Part shown: one piece after another, positions 34,649 to 43,516 of the stretch
How the letters are laid out: each line of letters starts with the position of its first letter
How positions within the stretch are numbered: position 1 is the first letter of the stretch
Origin: Flavobacteriales bacterium
GTDB lineage: Bacteria; Bacteroidota; Bacteroidia; Flavobacteriales_F; PHOS-HE28
DNA length: 64,000 nucleotides
Direction: 5' to 3'
Assembly: GCA_016700415.1 (NCBI GenBank)
Contig: CP065018.1
Coordinates: forward strand, 2,300,001-2,364,000
Notes under the pieces: model-generated
Told to the model about the DNA's origin: nothing
Databases searched by the model: none
The model's input: the letters and a program-made list of their open reading frames with translations, nothing else
Made by a program: the position numbers and the translations under genes

Positions 34649-35554
34649 ATGGCCGAGCCCCACCGATCCGACAGCCAGCGGCGCAAGGCCCGCCGGAAGC
34701 AGCTCATGCGCAAGCTGCGCAGTAAGTACCGCGCGGTGCTCATCAACGAGTCCACCTATGAGGAGCGCTTCAGCTTGCGGCTGTCCCGGATCAATGTGAT
34801 CCTGTTGGCGATCGTGCTCTTCATCGTGAACGCCCTGTTCGTCTCCGCGCTCATTGTTTTCACGCCCTTGAAGGAGTTCATTCCCGGATACTCCAACCAA
34901 AAGGTGAAGGTGAACGCCTACCGGGCCATGGCCACCGCCGATTCCCTGGACCGCGCCATGGCCATCCGCGACGCCTACATCGACAACCTGCGCAACGTAT
35001 TGAGCGGAAAACTGCCCGCGGACAGCATCACCCTCACCGTTCCCACTGTGAAGGCCCCCGCAGCCGCCGAACTTCAACCTTCTGTTGCCGACAGCCTGCT
35101 GCGCGAGAAGATCCGGGCCGAGGAGGCTTACAGCGTGCATGCCACCGGGAACGCAGCGACACTGGACCGCTTGGGCCTGCCCGGCCTGCTGTTCTTCCCG
35201 CCCTTGCGCGGGGTGGTCACCAGCACCTTCAACGCCGGTGAAGGGCACTACGGCATCGACATCGTCACCAAGGCGGACGAGGCCGTGAAGGCCTGTTTGG
35301 ACGGGACTGTGATCCTCGCCAGTTGGACCAGCGACGCCGGCTACGTGATCCAGATCCAGCACACCCTCGACTTGGTGAGCGTGTACAAGCATAACGCCGT
35401 GCTGCTGAAGAAGCTGGGCGACCATGTGAAGGCGGGCGAGGCCATTGCGATCGTGGGCAACAGCGGCGAGTACACCACCGGCCCGCACCTGCATTTCGAG
35501 CTTTGGTCCGGGGGCAAGGCCGTGGACCCGCAGACCTATATCGGCTTCCAATAA
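34649..35554 (+). CDS. M23-family zinc metallopeptidase, membrane-anchored
   Basis: 301 residues from the ATG at 34649; a TTG four codons earlier is less likely. A basic N-terminus precedes one membrane helix (about 48-72, INVILLAIVLFIVNALFVSALIV), then a linker and a C-terminal LytM/M23 domain (GVVTSTFNAGEGHYGIDIVTKA, ending GPHLHFELWSGGKAVDP). The zinc ligands HxxxD and HxH are intact, so it can be an active peptidoglycan endopeptidase facing the periplasm, for cell-wall growth or division. The next gene overlaps its stop by one base. Confidence 0.9.
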   Translation: MAEPHRSDSQRRKARRKQLMRKLRSKYRAVLINESTYEERFSLRLSRINVILLAIVLFIVNALFVSALIVFTPLKEFIPGYSNQKVKVNAYRAMATADSLDRAMAIRDAYIDNLRNVLSGKLPADSITLTVPTVKAPAAAELQPSVADSLLREKIRAEEAYSVHATGNAATLDRLGLPGLLFFPPLRGVVTSTFNAGEGHYGIDIVTKADEAVKACLDGTVILASWTSDAGYVIQIQHTLDLVSVYKHNAVLLKKLGDHVKAGEAIAIVGNSGEYTTGPHLHFELWSGGKAVDPQTYIGFQ

Positions 35555-37041
35555 TGTCGCTGAAGGGCTTTGCCGCGAAACTTCTGGCACAGCGTTCTGT
35601 TGCACGCGCGATGCGCACCGCCAAGAACCCTGTGGCCGCGCAACAGGCCGAGCTGAGGAAACTGATCGCCGAAGGAAAGAACACCGCTTTCGGAAAGGAG
35701 CATGGGCTGGAGCAGGTGAAGGACCACGCAACATTGGTCAAGACCGTTCCACTTCGCGATTATGAGGCTTTGCGCCCGTGGATCGAGCGCATCGTGAAAG
35801 GCGAACGCGACGTGCTCTGGCCCGGGCTTCCGCTCTACCTGTGCAAGACAAGCGGCACTACTAGCGGCGCGAAGTACATCCCGATCACCGAGGAGAGCCT
35901 GCCCAACCACATCGATAGTGCGCGCAACGCGCTCTTCGCATACATCGCACGCAGCGGCAACACGGCTTTCGTGGACGGCAAGATGATCTTTCTGCAAGGC
36001 AGCCCCGTGCTGGACCGCAAAGGCAAGGTGCCCAGCGGCAGGCTCAGCGGCATCGTGGCCAACCATGTGCCTTCCTACCTGCTGAAAAACCGCATGCCCA
36101 GCTTCGCCACCAACAGTATCCCCGACTGGGAAACGAAAGTGGACGCGATCGTTGGCGAAACAATGTCCAAGGACATGCGCCTGATCAGCGGGATCCCGGC
36201 ATGGGTGCAGATGTACTTCGAGCGCCTGCTGGCCCGCACTGGCAAGGCCACCGTGAAGGAGGTCTTCCCAAATTTCTCGCTCTTCGTGTACGGTGGCGTG
36301 AACTACGAGCCCTACCGCAGCCGTATGGAAGCATTGATCGGTGGAACAGTGGACCGCGTGGAGACCTTTCCCGCTAGCGAAGGCTTCATCGCGTACCAGG
36401 ATCAAGACCCCGGCAAAGGCCTGCTGCTCGTGCTGGACAACGGCATCTATTTCGAGTTCATTCCCACCAGCGAGCTTGGTAAACCCGACGTTTGCCGCTT
36501 GTCCATCGGCGAAGTGGAATTAGGCGTGAACTATGCGCTGGTACTGCACACCAATGCGGGCCTCTGGGGCTACGAGATCGGCGACACCGTGAAGTTCGTC
36601 TCGCTGAAGCCGCCACGCATCATCGTCACTGGGCGCACGAAGCATTTCACCAGTGCCTTCGGGGAGCATGTGATCGCAGAGGAGGTGGAAGGCGCATTGC
36701 AGGAAGCCGTGGCTTCACACCCTTGTGAAGTGGCCGAGTTCACCGTAGCCCCACAGCTATTACCGCAAGAAGGTCTGCCGTTCCATGAATGGCATATTGA
36801 ATTCGCCGCTCCACCGAAGGACATGGCGGGATTCGCGCATACGATGGACGAGGCGCTGCAACGGCGCAATCCCTACTACAAGGACCTCATCACCGGCCAT
36901 GTATTGCGGCCTTTGGTGATCGTGCCGGTAGCGCGCGGTGGTTTTGCCACCTGGATGAAAGCACGCGGCATGAACGATGCGCAGAGCAAGGTGCCGCGCT
37001 TGGCGAACGACCGGAAGTACGTGGAAGCACTGGGTGTGTAG
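35554..37041 (+). CDS. GH3-family acyl-adenylate/amide synthetase-like protein
   Basis: 495 residues from the ATG at 35554, sharing one base with the preceding stop. Resembles plant auxin-responsive GH3 enzymes: CKTSGTTSGAKYIPIT (ATP/acyl-adenylate loop), PNFSLFVYGGVNYEPYR, ETFPASEGFIAYQD, GYEIGDTVKF and VTGRTKHFTSAFGEHV. The chemistry in plants is adenylation of a carboxylic acid and transfer to an amino acid; the bacterial substrates are unknown. It is coupled to an M23 peptidase gene, which may hint at an envelope-related role. Confidence 0.88.
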   Translation: MSLKGFAAKLLAQRSVARAMRTAKNPVAAQQAELRKLIAEGKNTAFGKEHGLEQVKDHATLVKTVPLRDYEALRPWIERIVKGERDVLWPGLPLYLCKTSGTTSGAKYIPITEESLPNHIDSARNALFAYIARSGNTAFVDGKMIFLQGSPVLDRKGKVPSGRLSGIVANHVPSYLLKNRMPSFATNSIPDWETKVDAIVGETMSKDMRLISGIPAWVQMYFERLLARTGKATVKEVFPNFSLFVYGGVNYEPYRSRMEALIGGTVDRVETFPASEGFIAYQDQDPGKGLLLVLDNGIYFEFIPTSELGKPDVCRLSIGEVELGVNYALVLHTNAGLWGYEIGDTVKFVSLKPPRIIVTGRTKHFTSAFGEHVIAEEVEGALQEAVASHPCEVAEFTVAPQLLPQEGLPFHEWHIEFAAPPKDMAGFAHTMDEALQRRNPYYKDLITGHVLRPLVIVPVARGGFATWMKARGMNDAQSKVPRLANDRKYVEALGV

Positions 37042-37071
37042 TGAACTGCTCCTGCTCAACTACCGGTCACG

Positions 37072-37782
37072 TCACAATTGCTGCACCACCTGCTCTTTGC
37101 CGATATAACCGGTGTTCTGCCAAGTCAGTTGTTTGTTCTTGTACACGTGCAGAACGGGCAGCGCTTCCACGCCCAGCGCATTGCATAGGGCAGGGTTGGC
37201 ATCGGCATCGATGCGCACCACGGTCACCTTGTCGGCCATGTCCTTGCTGATCTCGTCCAAGTAAGGCTTCATCCGTTTGCACGGGGCGCACCAGTCAGCG
37301 TAGAAATCCACCAGCACCACCTTGTCCGTGTTGAACAGGGCTTCGAAATCCGTTTTTGACATGCCTGCCGGGGCATCGACGCCTTCCTCGGTTTCCAGCG
37401 GCAGGTTCGCGGCGTTCCACTTCATGATCCCGCCTTGCATCTCATACACCTGCTGGAAGCCCTTTGAGCGGAGCAAGCTCACGGCTGCGCCGCTGCGACC
37501 GCCGCTGAGGCAGTACACAAAGACCGGTTGCGCCGGGTCCAGCTCCCCGACCTTTCCCTTGAACTGGCCATCCGTCCAATTCCAGTTTTTAGCATGGGCC
37601 AAATGGCCCTTGGAAAACTCCTCCGGCGTGCGCACATCAAGCAGCGGTGCCGAGGGCAGTTCGGCCATCTTCTGCTGGAATTCCTTTGCAGGAAGTGTGG
37701 CGCCCGAACCCGGCGTTTGGCCGCTGGTGCAGCTGAAGAGGAACAAGAGCGGAGCGAGGAGAAGGGCGTGCGAAGTGGGCAT
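37072..37782 (-). CDS. Rhodanese-thioredoxin fusion lipoprotein
   Basis: 236 residues. A signal with lipobox at the start (LLFLFSCTSGQ, Cys about residue 18) predicts a lipid-anchored, periplasm-facing protein. Residues about 30-125 form a rhodanese domain with the active-site loop VYCLSGGRSGAA; about 140-236 form a thioredoxin domain with WCAPCK. Probably handles thiol/persulfide redox outside the cytoplasm, a role inferred from the domains. It is convergent with the GH3 gene and transcribed alone. Confidence 0.88.
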   Translation of the reverse strand: MPTSHALLLAPLLFLFSCTSGQTPGSGATLPAKEFQQKMAELPSAPLLDVRTPEEFSKGHLAHAKNWNWTDGQFKGKVGELDPAQPVFVYCLSGGRSGAAVSLLRSKGFQQVYEMQGGIMKWNAANLPLETEEGVDAPAGMSKTDFEALFNTDKVVLVDFYADWCAPCKRMKPYLDEISKDMADKVTVVRIDADANPALCNALGVEALPVLHVYKNKQLTWQNTGYIGKEQVVQQL

Positions 37783-37923
37783 GGGATGTTCGTCTATCGG
37801 GAGGCGGATACAGGAGGTACGGCCTTCTTTGCTTCGCCAAAATTACCCAGGGCTGGTCGGACGGCTGTGACCGTTGTCACAGAGCGAAGGCTTTGCTATG
37901 AGATACGGTCGGTTTTTCGTGCT

Positions 37924-37949
37924 GCAGGGTCCCGAAGTGGAGACCCTGC
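37924..37949 (-). terminator. 8-bp hairpin downstream of the AT-rich surface gene
   Basis: GCAGGGTC (37924-37931) and GACCCTGC (37942-37949), perfect 8-bp stem, 10-base loop, 28 bases beyond the stop of the gene at 37978. It marks the left edge of the AT-rich segment. Confidence 0.5.
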
Positions 37950-37977
37950 GACAAAGAATAATGAATATTTCATGAGA

Positions 37978-39495
37978 TTAGTTTTTAATGAATTTCTTTG
38001 TTAAAACATCATCATTGATTTTTATTTTTAAAAGATAGATTCCTTTTACTATATTGCTAACATTGATATTTACATTATCAAGAAAGTCGATATTTTCAGC
38101 GTAAACAAGTTCACCTGTAAAGCTGTAAATAGTAATCTCTGCATTTGCAGCAATTGTCTTGTTCAGGTTGATTGTAAGAAAGTCCTTAGAAGGATTAGGA
38201 TAAATATTTAGCTGAGACTTATTTTCAATTTGATTAATTCCGGTTGTTGAACCAGCATTTCGTACTAATCTTACATAATTGTAAATTCTTATAGCATCAC
38301 CCTGGGGGCCAAATCCGGTAGGGAAAGATGCGGGATCACCTGTTTTAGGGTCAGCACGTTGAGCACCGGCACCATGAACGTCAATCCATCCTCCATATAC
38401 AGCCATATAACCCATGGCTCTTCCAAAGGACACATAGCATGCATGAGTACCATCGGTAGGAGTTTGTGAAGAAAAAGTTGTGCTGCTCATATAGTACGGA
38501 TAGTCGGCTACACCAGCTTCATCTGTTATTTGAGTGCAATTGAAAACAGGGTTTATTGCAGCTGAATTTGATGTTGCAGGAGAGCGAGAGTAATCTACAA
38601 TACCTTGCAATTCTTTAACGTCCGGTAATCTCCAATCAGAATATCCTGCAAAGGTAAAGTCTTCGGCATAACTTAATGCACTTTCCCACAAAATAGAAGT
38701 TGTATTGTCATTTTGCATCCACATTAACCCTGTTGCATTATCAGTAATAGTACCATCCTGATTATCAACATAATTATTTATCCCATAAGCGGTATTTCCT
38801 CTCACATATTTAATGTAATATTTTTTTTGATTATTTGCAGGATAACCCTTAATTCGACCATCGGCAAAATTTACCCCAAACATGGTTGAAACGCCATTCA
38901 TTGTTGTGCTTACATAAATTGAAGTTGTTGCATATTGGGCGTCAATCAGTCGTTCATCAGAAGTGGCCCCGTGTGAACTTGAATTAAGGTCTCCATAGCC
39001 AAACGTAAAATAGTTTGTATTGATAAATGGAACAGAGGTGCCCTGTGTTGTTGCAGTTGGGTTCGACTCTGCTCCATAATACATGATGAGTGAGTATAGT
39101 TCTTTGATGGAAGGTAATCGCCAATCAGTATAACCACCTGTTGAGCAGGATGCCGCTCCCGCCAGAGCTTCAGCATAGGTCTGTTTGTCGTAATAATTGA
39201 TTGCAGCATCGTTGTTTTTGTCCGCTGTTTTTTCCCACATTAACCCGGTTACATAGTCCGTAATAGTGCCGTTGCCATTATCGGTATAGGATGGTGTATT
39301 TCCAGAATGATTGGTGTTTTGTCCATAGAACGATTGACCAGTTGTTGGCAATGAGATAATGCCGGTATTATTGTAGGAATTTGTCTGACCTGTGCCGACA
39401 ATATTATAAGGTACTGTTTGGCTAAATCCCGTGGAATTTATAAAAACAGTCGCTATGACTATAGTTATATATTTTTTCAATTGTAGATGTTTCAT
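37978..39495 (-). CDS. DUF1566-domain surface protein with type IX secretion signal (AT-rich, probably acquired)
   Basis: 505 residues with a signal peptide (YITIVIATVFINSTGFSQ). Two DUF1566-type modules, each opening with a DNGNGTITDYVTGLMWEK or DNQDGTITDNATGLMWMQ-like motif and later YxDWRLPxxKEL; then a type A sorting tail (IYPNPSKDFLTINLNKT... FTGELVYAENI). Exported, probably surface bound. The coding DNA is clearly AT-rich (roughly 38-40% GC by eye) against about 60% around it, with different codon choice, as expected of a recently transferred gene. No transposase or direct repeats were found at its edges. Confidence 0.85.
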   Translation of the reverse strand: MKHLQLKKYITIVIATVFINSTGFSQTVPYNIVGTGQTNSYNNTGIISLPTTGQSFYGQNTNHSGNTPSYTDNGNGTITDYVTGLMWEKTADKNNDAAINYYDKQTYAEALAGAASCSTGGYTDWRLPSIKELYSLIMYYGAESNPTATTQGTSVPFINTNYFTFGYGDLNSSSHGATSDERLIDAQYATTSIYVSTTMNGVSTMFGVNFADGRIKGYPANNQKKYYIKYVRGNTAYGINNYVDNQDGTITDNATGLMWMQNDNTTSILWESALSYAEDFTFAGYSDWRLPDVKELQGIVDYSRSPATSNSAAINPVFNCTQITDEAGVADYPYYMSSTTFSSQTPTDGTHACYVSFGRAMGYMAVYGGWIDVHGAGAQRADPKTGDPASFPTGFGPQGDAIRIYNYVRLVRNAGSTTGINQIENKSQLNIYPNPSKDFLTINLNKTIAANAEITIYSFTGELVYAENIDFLDNVNINVSNIVKGIYLLKIKINDDVLTKKFIKN

Positions 39496-39864
39496 CTTAT
39501 TTGATGCTATCTTCTTTTGATGGGTAGAGAAAGTTGGTTAGACCTTTGGCTCATGAACAATGAGCAGCTTTTCGATTCGGCTTTAAGTCAACAGAACCCT
39601 TAGTGATCGTTGGACGCGAAGCATCAAAAGGGTTTAATCGCAATTCGATTGTTAACATAATTTCAGTTTTTAGCTTGGCCGCTAAATAGCGAATTAACAA
39701 CATACAGGGTTTATCCACCCCAAAGTGCCGGTAAGCCCCAATAGTCAGCGAGCAGCGTTGAGGGTTGAGCGGCGGCATGCCCAACGAAGGTAACGTCCCA
39801 CCACATTCAATGGGGCATATCCATCGTTCACCCGATCTTCGCGCCTCGCTACCGCGCACCAAGC
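39496..39864. other. AT-rich to GC-rich intergenic transition, no gene seen
   Basis: The first roughly 220 bases share the low GC of the DUF1566 gene; from about 39720 the composition returns to normal. A small hairpin, GCTCAT-GAACA-ATGAGC, is at 39549-39565. A GATCTTCG box at 39834-39841 lies 23 bases before the Sua5 start. No gene, tRNA or terminal repeat is recognised. Confidence 0.5.
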
Positions 39865-40839
39865 ATGCCCATCGGCACCAACATTCAAACCGCTGCAGAA
39901 CTCCTACGCAAAGGCGAAGTCGTAGCCATCCCCACCGAGACCGTCTACGGCTTGGCGGCGAACGCTTACAACGAGGCCGCGGTGCTGAAGATCTTCCAGG
40001 CCAAGCAGCGCCCGGCTTTTGACCCATTGATCGTACACGTCCACAGCTTGGAGCAAGTGAAGGAGGTGGTGTCGTTCTCCGAGCTCACGCGAAAGGACAT
40101 GCGAAAGGAGGCTGAGGCATTAATGGTGAAATTCTGGCCGGGTCCTTTAACGTTAGTGCTTCCTAAATCCGATCGCGTGCCCGACCTCGTCACCAGCGGC
40201 TTGGACACCGTGGCGGTGCGCATGCCCGCACATCCCATGGCGCTGGAACTGCTGCGCTCGTTGGATTTCCCGCTCGCGGCGCCCAGCGCGAACCCCTTCG
40301 GCTACGTGAGCCCCACCACCGCGCAACACGTGGCGGACCAGCTTGGCGACAAGATCCCTTACATCCTCGATGGTGGCCCTTGCACAGTCGGTGTGGAGAG
40401 CAGCATCATCGGCTGGGAAAGCGAGGCGGATCAATGGGTGCTCTACCGTCCCGGAGGAACACCCGTGGCGGAGATCGAAGCCGTGATCGGCGCGGTGGGC
40501 ATTGCAAAGAAGAGCGTACTGCCCGCATCGCCCGGCATGCTGGAAAGCCATTACGCACCGCGCAAGCCGGTCTTCATCGGCGATATAAAAACCTTGTTGA
40601 AGGAGCACGCAGGCCAACGCGTCGCAGTGATCGCCTTCACTGAAAACCATGACGCTTGGCGCACGGAGGTGCTCTCTCCCAGCGGCAATATCTCTGAGGC
40701 CGCGCGTCACCTTTTCGCGGCGCTCCGAAGCCTGGACGCCAGCGAAGCCGACATCATCCTCGCGGAGACCTTCCCACAAGACGGCTTGGGCGCAGCCATC
40801 AACGACCGGCTGCGGCGCGCTTCCACCAAGCGTAGTTGA
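39865..40839 (+). CDS. L-threonylcarbamoyladenylate synthase (Sua5/YrdC/TsaC family)
   Basis: Makes threonylcarbamoyl-AMP from threonine, bicarbonate and ATP for t6A37 modification of tRNAs. 324 residues, so the longer Sua5 form: a YrdC domain (about 1-200, GEVVAIPTETVYGLAANAYNE, KQRPAFDPLIVHV, SANPFGYVSPTTAQHV, GGPCTVGVESSII) plus a C-terminal Sua5 domain (about 240-320, SPGMLESHYAPRKPV). The ATG at 39865 gives the canonical N-terminus. Single-gene unit next to the acquired segment. Confidence 0.93.
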   Translation: MPIGTNIQTAAELLRKGEVVAIPTETVYGLAANAYNEAAVLKIFQAKQRPAFDPLIVHVHSLEQVKEVVSFSELTRKDMRKEAEALMVKFWPGPLTLVLPKSDRVPDLVTSGLDTVAVRMPAHPMALELLRSLDFPLAAPSANPFGYVSPTTAQHVADQLGDKIPYILDGGPCTVGVESSIIGWESEADQWVLYRPGGTPVAEIEAVIGAVGIAKKSVLPASPGMLESHYAPRKPVFIGDIKTLLKEHAGQRVAVIAFTENHDAWRTEVLSPSGNISEAARHLFAALRSLDASEADIILAETFPQDGLGAAINDRLRRASTKRS

Positions 40840-40973
40840 CATACCTCGTTGCCACAAATCTTCAAGCTGTGCACGGAACATCCCATCACTTTCCTTCCGT
40901 CAGTCCCAGCGCCCACGCGCAGATGCGCACCGCCAGATGAAGACTTCCTAACTTTACCGGACAACCCAACGCC

Positions 40974-41216
40974 ATGAGCACCATCGACCTACAGACCGAG
41001 ATCGTGCAGATGATCAAGGACGAAAACGACACGAGCATCCTCGATGCGATCCGCACTTTGCTCTACAAGCTTCAGCAGGGGCATGTGGACGACGACATCA
41101 CCGATGAGGAGTGCGCGGAGTTCGATGAGGCTATTGCCAAGCATGAACGTGGCGAAGTGAAGTTCCACACAGAGGAAGAGTCCAGGCGATCGGTCCGTGC
41201 AGGCCACAAGGGATGA
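40974..41216 (+). CDS. Antitoxin of a ParE/RelE-type pair
   Basis: 80 residues, acidic and helical (MSTIDLQTEIVQMIKDEND... DDDITDEECAEFDEAIAKHERGE). No catalytic motif. The stop overlaps the toxin start by 4 bases (ATGA at 41213-41216), and the order antitoxin then toxin is standard. A TAACTTTA box, near the TAnnTTTG consensus, lies at 40949-40956. Identification rests mainly on the partner gene. Confidence 0.75.
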   Translation: MSTIDLQTEIVQMIKDENDTSILDAIRTLLYKLQQGHVDDDITDEECAEFDEAIAKHERGEVKFHTEEESRRSVRAGHKG

Positions 41217-41506
41217 GGTACACCCTGTTGGTCAGACCCAGCGCCACCACGGAGGTATCGAGGATCTACACGTATCGCGAACAGGAGAAAAAGAGATCCG
41301 GCGAACGCTTCCTTGATGCGCTTGATGAGTGTTATACCCGCATCAAGGCCAACCCCCACGGCTACCAGATCCGAAAAGCCGAATACAGGCATGTGATGTT
41401 GCACCGGTTAAAGTACCGGGTGGTTTATCGTGTCAAGGGTGATCGCATCTACGTTGTCCAAGTGCGGCACACGAGCCGCAAGCCCAGCAAGAAGTTCGGG
41501 CCGTAG
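41213..41506 (+). CDS. ParE/RelE-superfamily toxin
   Basis: 97 residues with the ParE-like fold pattern: RPSATTEVSRIYTYREQEKKRSGERFLDALDECYTRI, then PHGYQIRKAEYRHVMLHRLKYRVVYRVKGDRIYVVQVRHTSRKP. It is closer to the ParE branch (gyrase inhibitor) than to ribosome-dependent RelE, but that split cannot be settled by eye. Coupled to the upstream antitoxin by an ATGA overlap. Confidence 0.85.
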   Translation: MRYTLLVRPSATTEVSRIYTYREQEKKRSGERFLDALDECYTRIKANPHGYQIRKAEYRHVMLHRLKYRVVYRVKGDRIYVVQVRHTSRKPSKKFGP

Positions 41507-41539
41507 GCCATGGCACAAACTGTAACCTACACACGCCAA

Positions 41540-43249
41540 ATGATAAGAGCGAAGATCTTGGGAGTATTCCTTTTCGTAACGGCATCGTTGAATGCCCAGA
41601 ACTCGGAATGGGTCAGGTCTTTCGGTGGACCTAATGCGGGGGGTGTAGGCAATTCCCTCACCGTGGACGCCTCCGGGAATGTTTACACCACGGGGTATTT
41701 TGAAGGTACCGTGGATTTCGACCCGGGGACAGGTACAAGCTATCTCACCTCGAACGGAAACCATGACGTCTTTGTGCAGAAGATGAATGCCAACGGCAAT
41801 TTCCTCTGGGCAAGGTCTTTCGGAGGAATTCATGACGATGAAAGCTATTCCATTGCCGTGGACGCTTCCGGGAATGTGTACACCACGGGATATTTTGAAG
41901 AAACTGCGGATTTCGATCCGGGGACAGGTACAAGCAATCTCACCTCGAACGGAAATGAAGACGTCTTTGTGCAGAAGATAAATACCAACGGTAATTTCCT
42001 CTGGGCAAGGTCCTTCGGAGGAATTCATGAAGATGAAAGCTATTCCATTGTCGTGGACGCCTCGGGGAATGTTTACACCACGGGTGGTTTTTATGGACCC
42101 GTTGATTTCGATCCGGGGCCGGGCACAAGCTTCCTCGATGGAGGTGAATCAGCTTTCATGCTGAAGCTGGATACCAACGGCAATTTTCTCTGGGCAAGGT
42201 CTCCCGACAGCATATATTCTGAGGAGTTACCGAGTTCTAGTGCAGGCTATTCCATCACCTTGGATGCCTCCGGAAACGTTTACGCCACGGGGATTTTTTC
42301 AGGAACTGTTGATTTCGACACGGGTCCTGGAACTAGCTACCACACATCTGCCGGAAGCGGCGACATTTTCGTTCAGAAGATGGATGTCAACGGCAATTTC
42401 CTCTGGGCAAGGTCCTTCGGAGGTATTGAAGACGAGTACGGATTTTCCATCGCTGTAGATGCCTCCGGGAACGTGTACACCACAGGACAGTATCGAGGAA
42501 CAGCGGATTTTGACCCAGGAGCGGGAACGATCAACTACACATCCGCCGGAGAGGGCGACGATTTCGTTCAAAAGATGGATGCGAACGGCAATTTCCTTTG
42601 GGCAAGGTCCTTCGGAGGCTTTGATCAGGATTACGGCTATTCCATCGTGGACGCCTCCGGGAATGTTTACACAACGGGCGATTTTTATGGAACCGTGGAT
42701 TTCGACCCGGGGACAGGTACAAGCTATCTCACTTCACTAGGAGCCATAGCAGCTTTTGTGCAGAAGATGGACGCCGATGGCAATTTTCTCTGGGCAAGGT
42801 CTTACGGCGGAACTTCTCCTACTACTGATGGTGTTAGTTCCGGGAAATTCACCGTGGACTCCGCCGGGAATATTTACACCACGGGATATTTTTATGGAAC
42901 CGTGGATTTCGACCAAGGAGCTGGAACAAGCAACCTCACGGCGGTTGGGAATACTGACATTTTCGTTCAGAAGACGGGCCAAGCGCCGTCGGACATCATT
43001 GATCTGGGCAGCGGCATTCAATTCGCTGCCTACCCAAACCCGAGCACCGGCAAGGTGTGTCTCACCTTTTCACAAACCGTGGGTCAAGTGAAAGTCATTC
43101 TTACGGACATACAGGGCAAGGTAATTTCAGAACAAACCTTGGATCCCACCTCCAATTCTGGTTTTGAAATGCCAGGTACCCCGGGTGCTTATTACCTGAC
43201 CGTGAAGACAAGCCAGGGGCAGAGCGTGGTCAAACTGGTGAAAGAATAA
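41540..43249 (+). CDS. Secreted protein of seven SBBP-like repeats with type IX secretion tail
   Basis: 569 residues. The ATG at 41540 opens a signal peptide (MIRAKILGVFLFVTASLNAQ); an upstream ATG at 41510 would add ten unneeded residues. Seven tandem repeats of about 63-70 residues follow (about 195 bases each), each with VDASGNVYTTGxFxGTVDFDPGTGTSYLTS and ending VQKMDxNGNFLWARSFGG. They resemble beta-propeller-like SBBP repeats. The last 75 residues form a type A sorting domain (YPNPSTGKVCLTFSQTVGQV). Repeat 4 is longer and more diverged. Function beyond surface display is unknown. Confidence 0.85.
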   Translation: MIRAKILGVFLFVTASLNAQNSEWVRSFGGPNAGGVGNSLTVDASGNVYTTGYFEGTVDFDPGTGTSYLTSNGNHDVFVQKMNANGNFLWARSFGGIHDDESYSIAVDASGNVYTTGYFEETADFDPGTGTSNLTSNGNEDVFVQKINTNGNFLWARSFGGIHEDESYSIVVDASGNVYTTGGFYGPVDFDPGPGTSFLDGGESAFMLKLDTNGNFLWARSPDSIYSEELPSSSAGYSITLDASGNVYATGIFSGTVDFDTGPGTSYHTSAGSGDIFVQKMDVNGNFLWARSFGGIEDEYGFSIAVDASGNVYTTGQYRGTADFDPGAGTINYTSAGEGDDFVQKMDANGNFLWARSFGGFDQDYGYSIVDASGNVYTTGDFYGTVDFDPGTGTSYLTSLGAIAAFVQKMDADGNFLWARSYGGTSPTTDGVSSGKFTVDSAGNIYTTGYFYGTVDFDQGAGTSNLTAVGNTDIFVQKTGQAPSDIIDLGSGIQFAAYPNPSTGKVCLTFSQTVGQVKVILTDIQGKVISEQTLDPTSNSGFEMPGTPGAYYLTVKTSQGQSVVKLVKE

Positions 43250-43266
43250 CGGTTGCCGACAATTTT

Positions 43267-43292
43267 CCCGTCCCTATGGGATGTGGGTTTTT
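43267..43292 (+). terminator. Probable intrinsic terminator after the repeat protein gene
   Basis: A small stem TCCC-TAT-GGGA (43271-43281) inside a larger CCC/GGG pairing is followed by TTTTT at 43288-43292, 18-42 bases after the stop at 43249. Hairpin plus T-run is the intrinsic terminator form. Confidence 0.5.
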
Positions 43293-43516
43293 GACGGGAG
43301 CAGGCCGGGGTCGATCAGTGGGTCACCAACAAACTGTTGATCAAGGCACAGAGGCTACCTCGCCCTGTGGTGCTCAGGAGTGCGGCTGTCTTCAGACTGC
43401 CACCCGGAACTACTTGCCTGGCACACTTCCCTTCGGCCAGCCCTTCCCCCACACCCATTGCAATTAAACCCTTTCCGTGGTTAACCCCGAACTTCGCACC
43501 CATTGAACCACGCACT

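Noticed and set aside
39496..39864. Possible transposase or integrase remnant beside the AT-rich gene
   Set aside because: The minus-strand frame ends with a weakly organised Lys/Arg-rich stretch but shows no DDE, HTH or terminal repeats.
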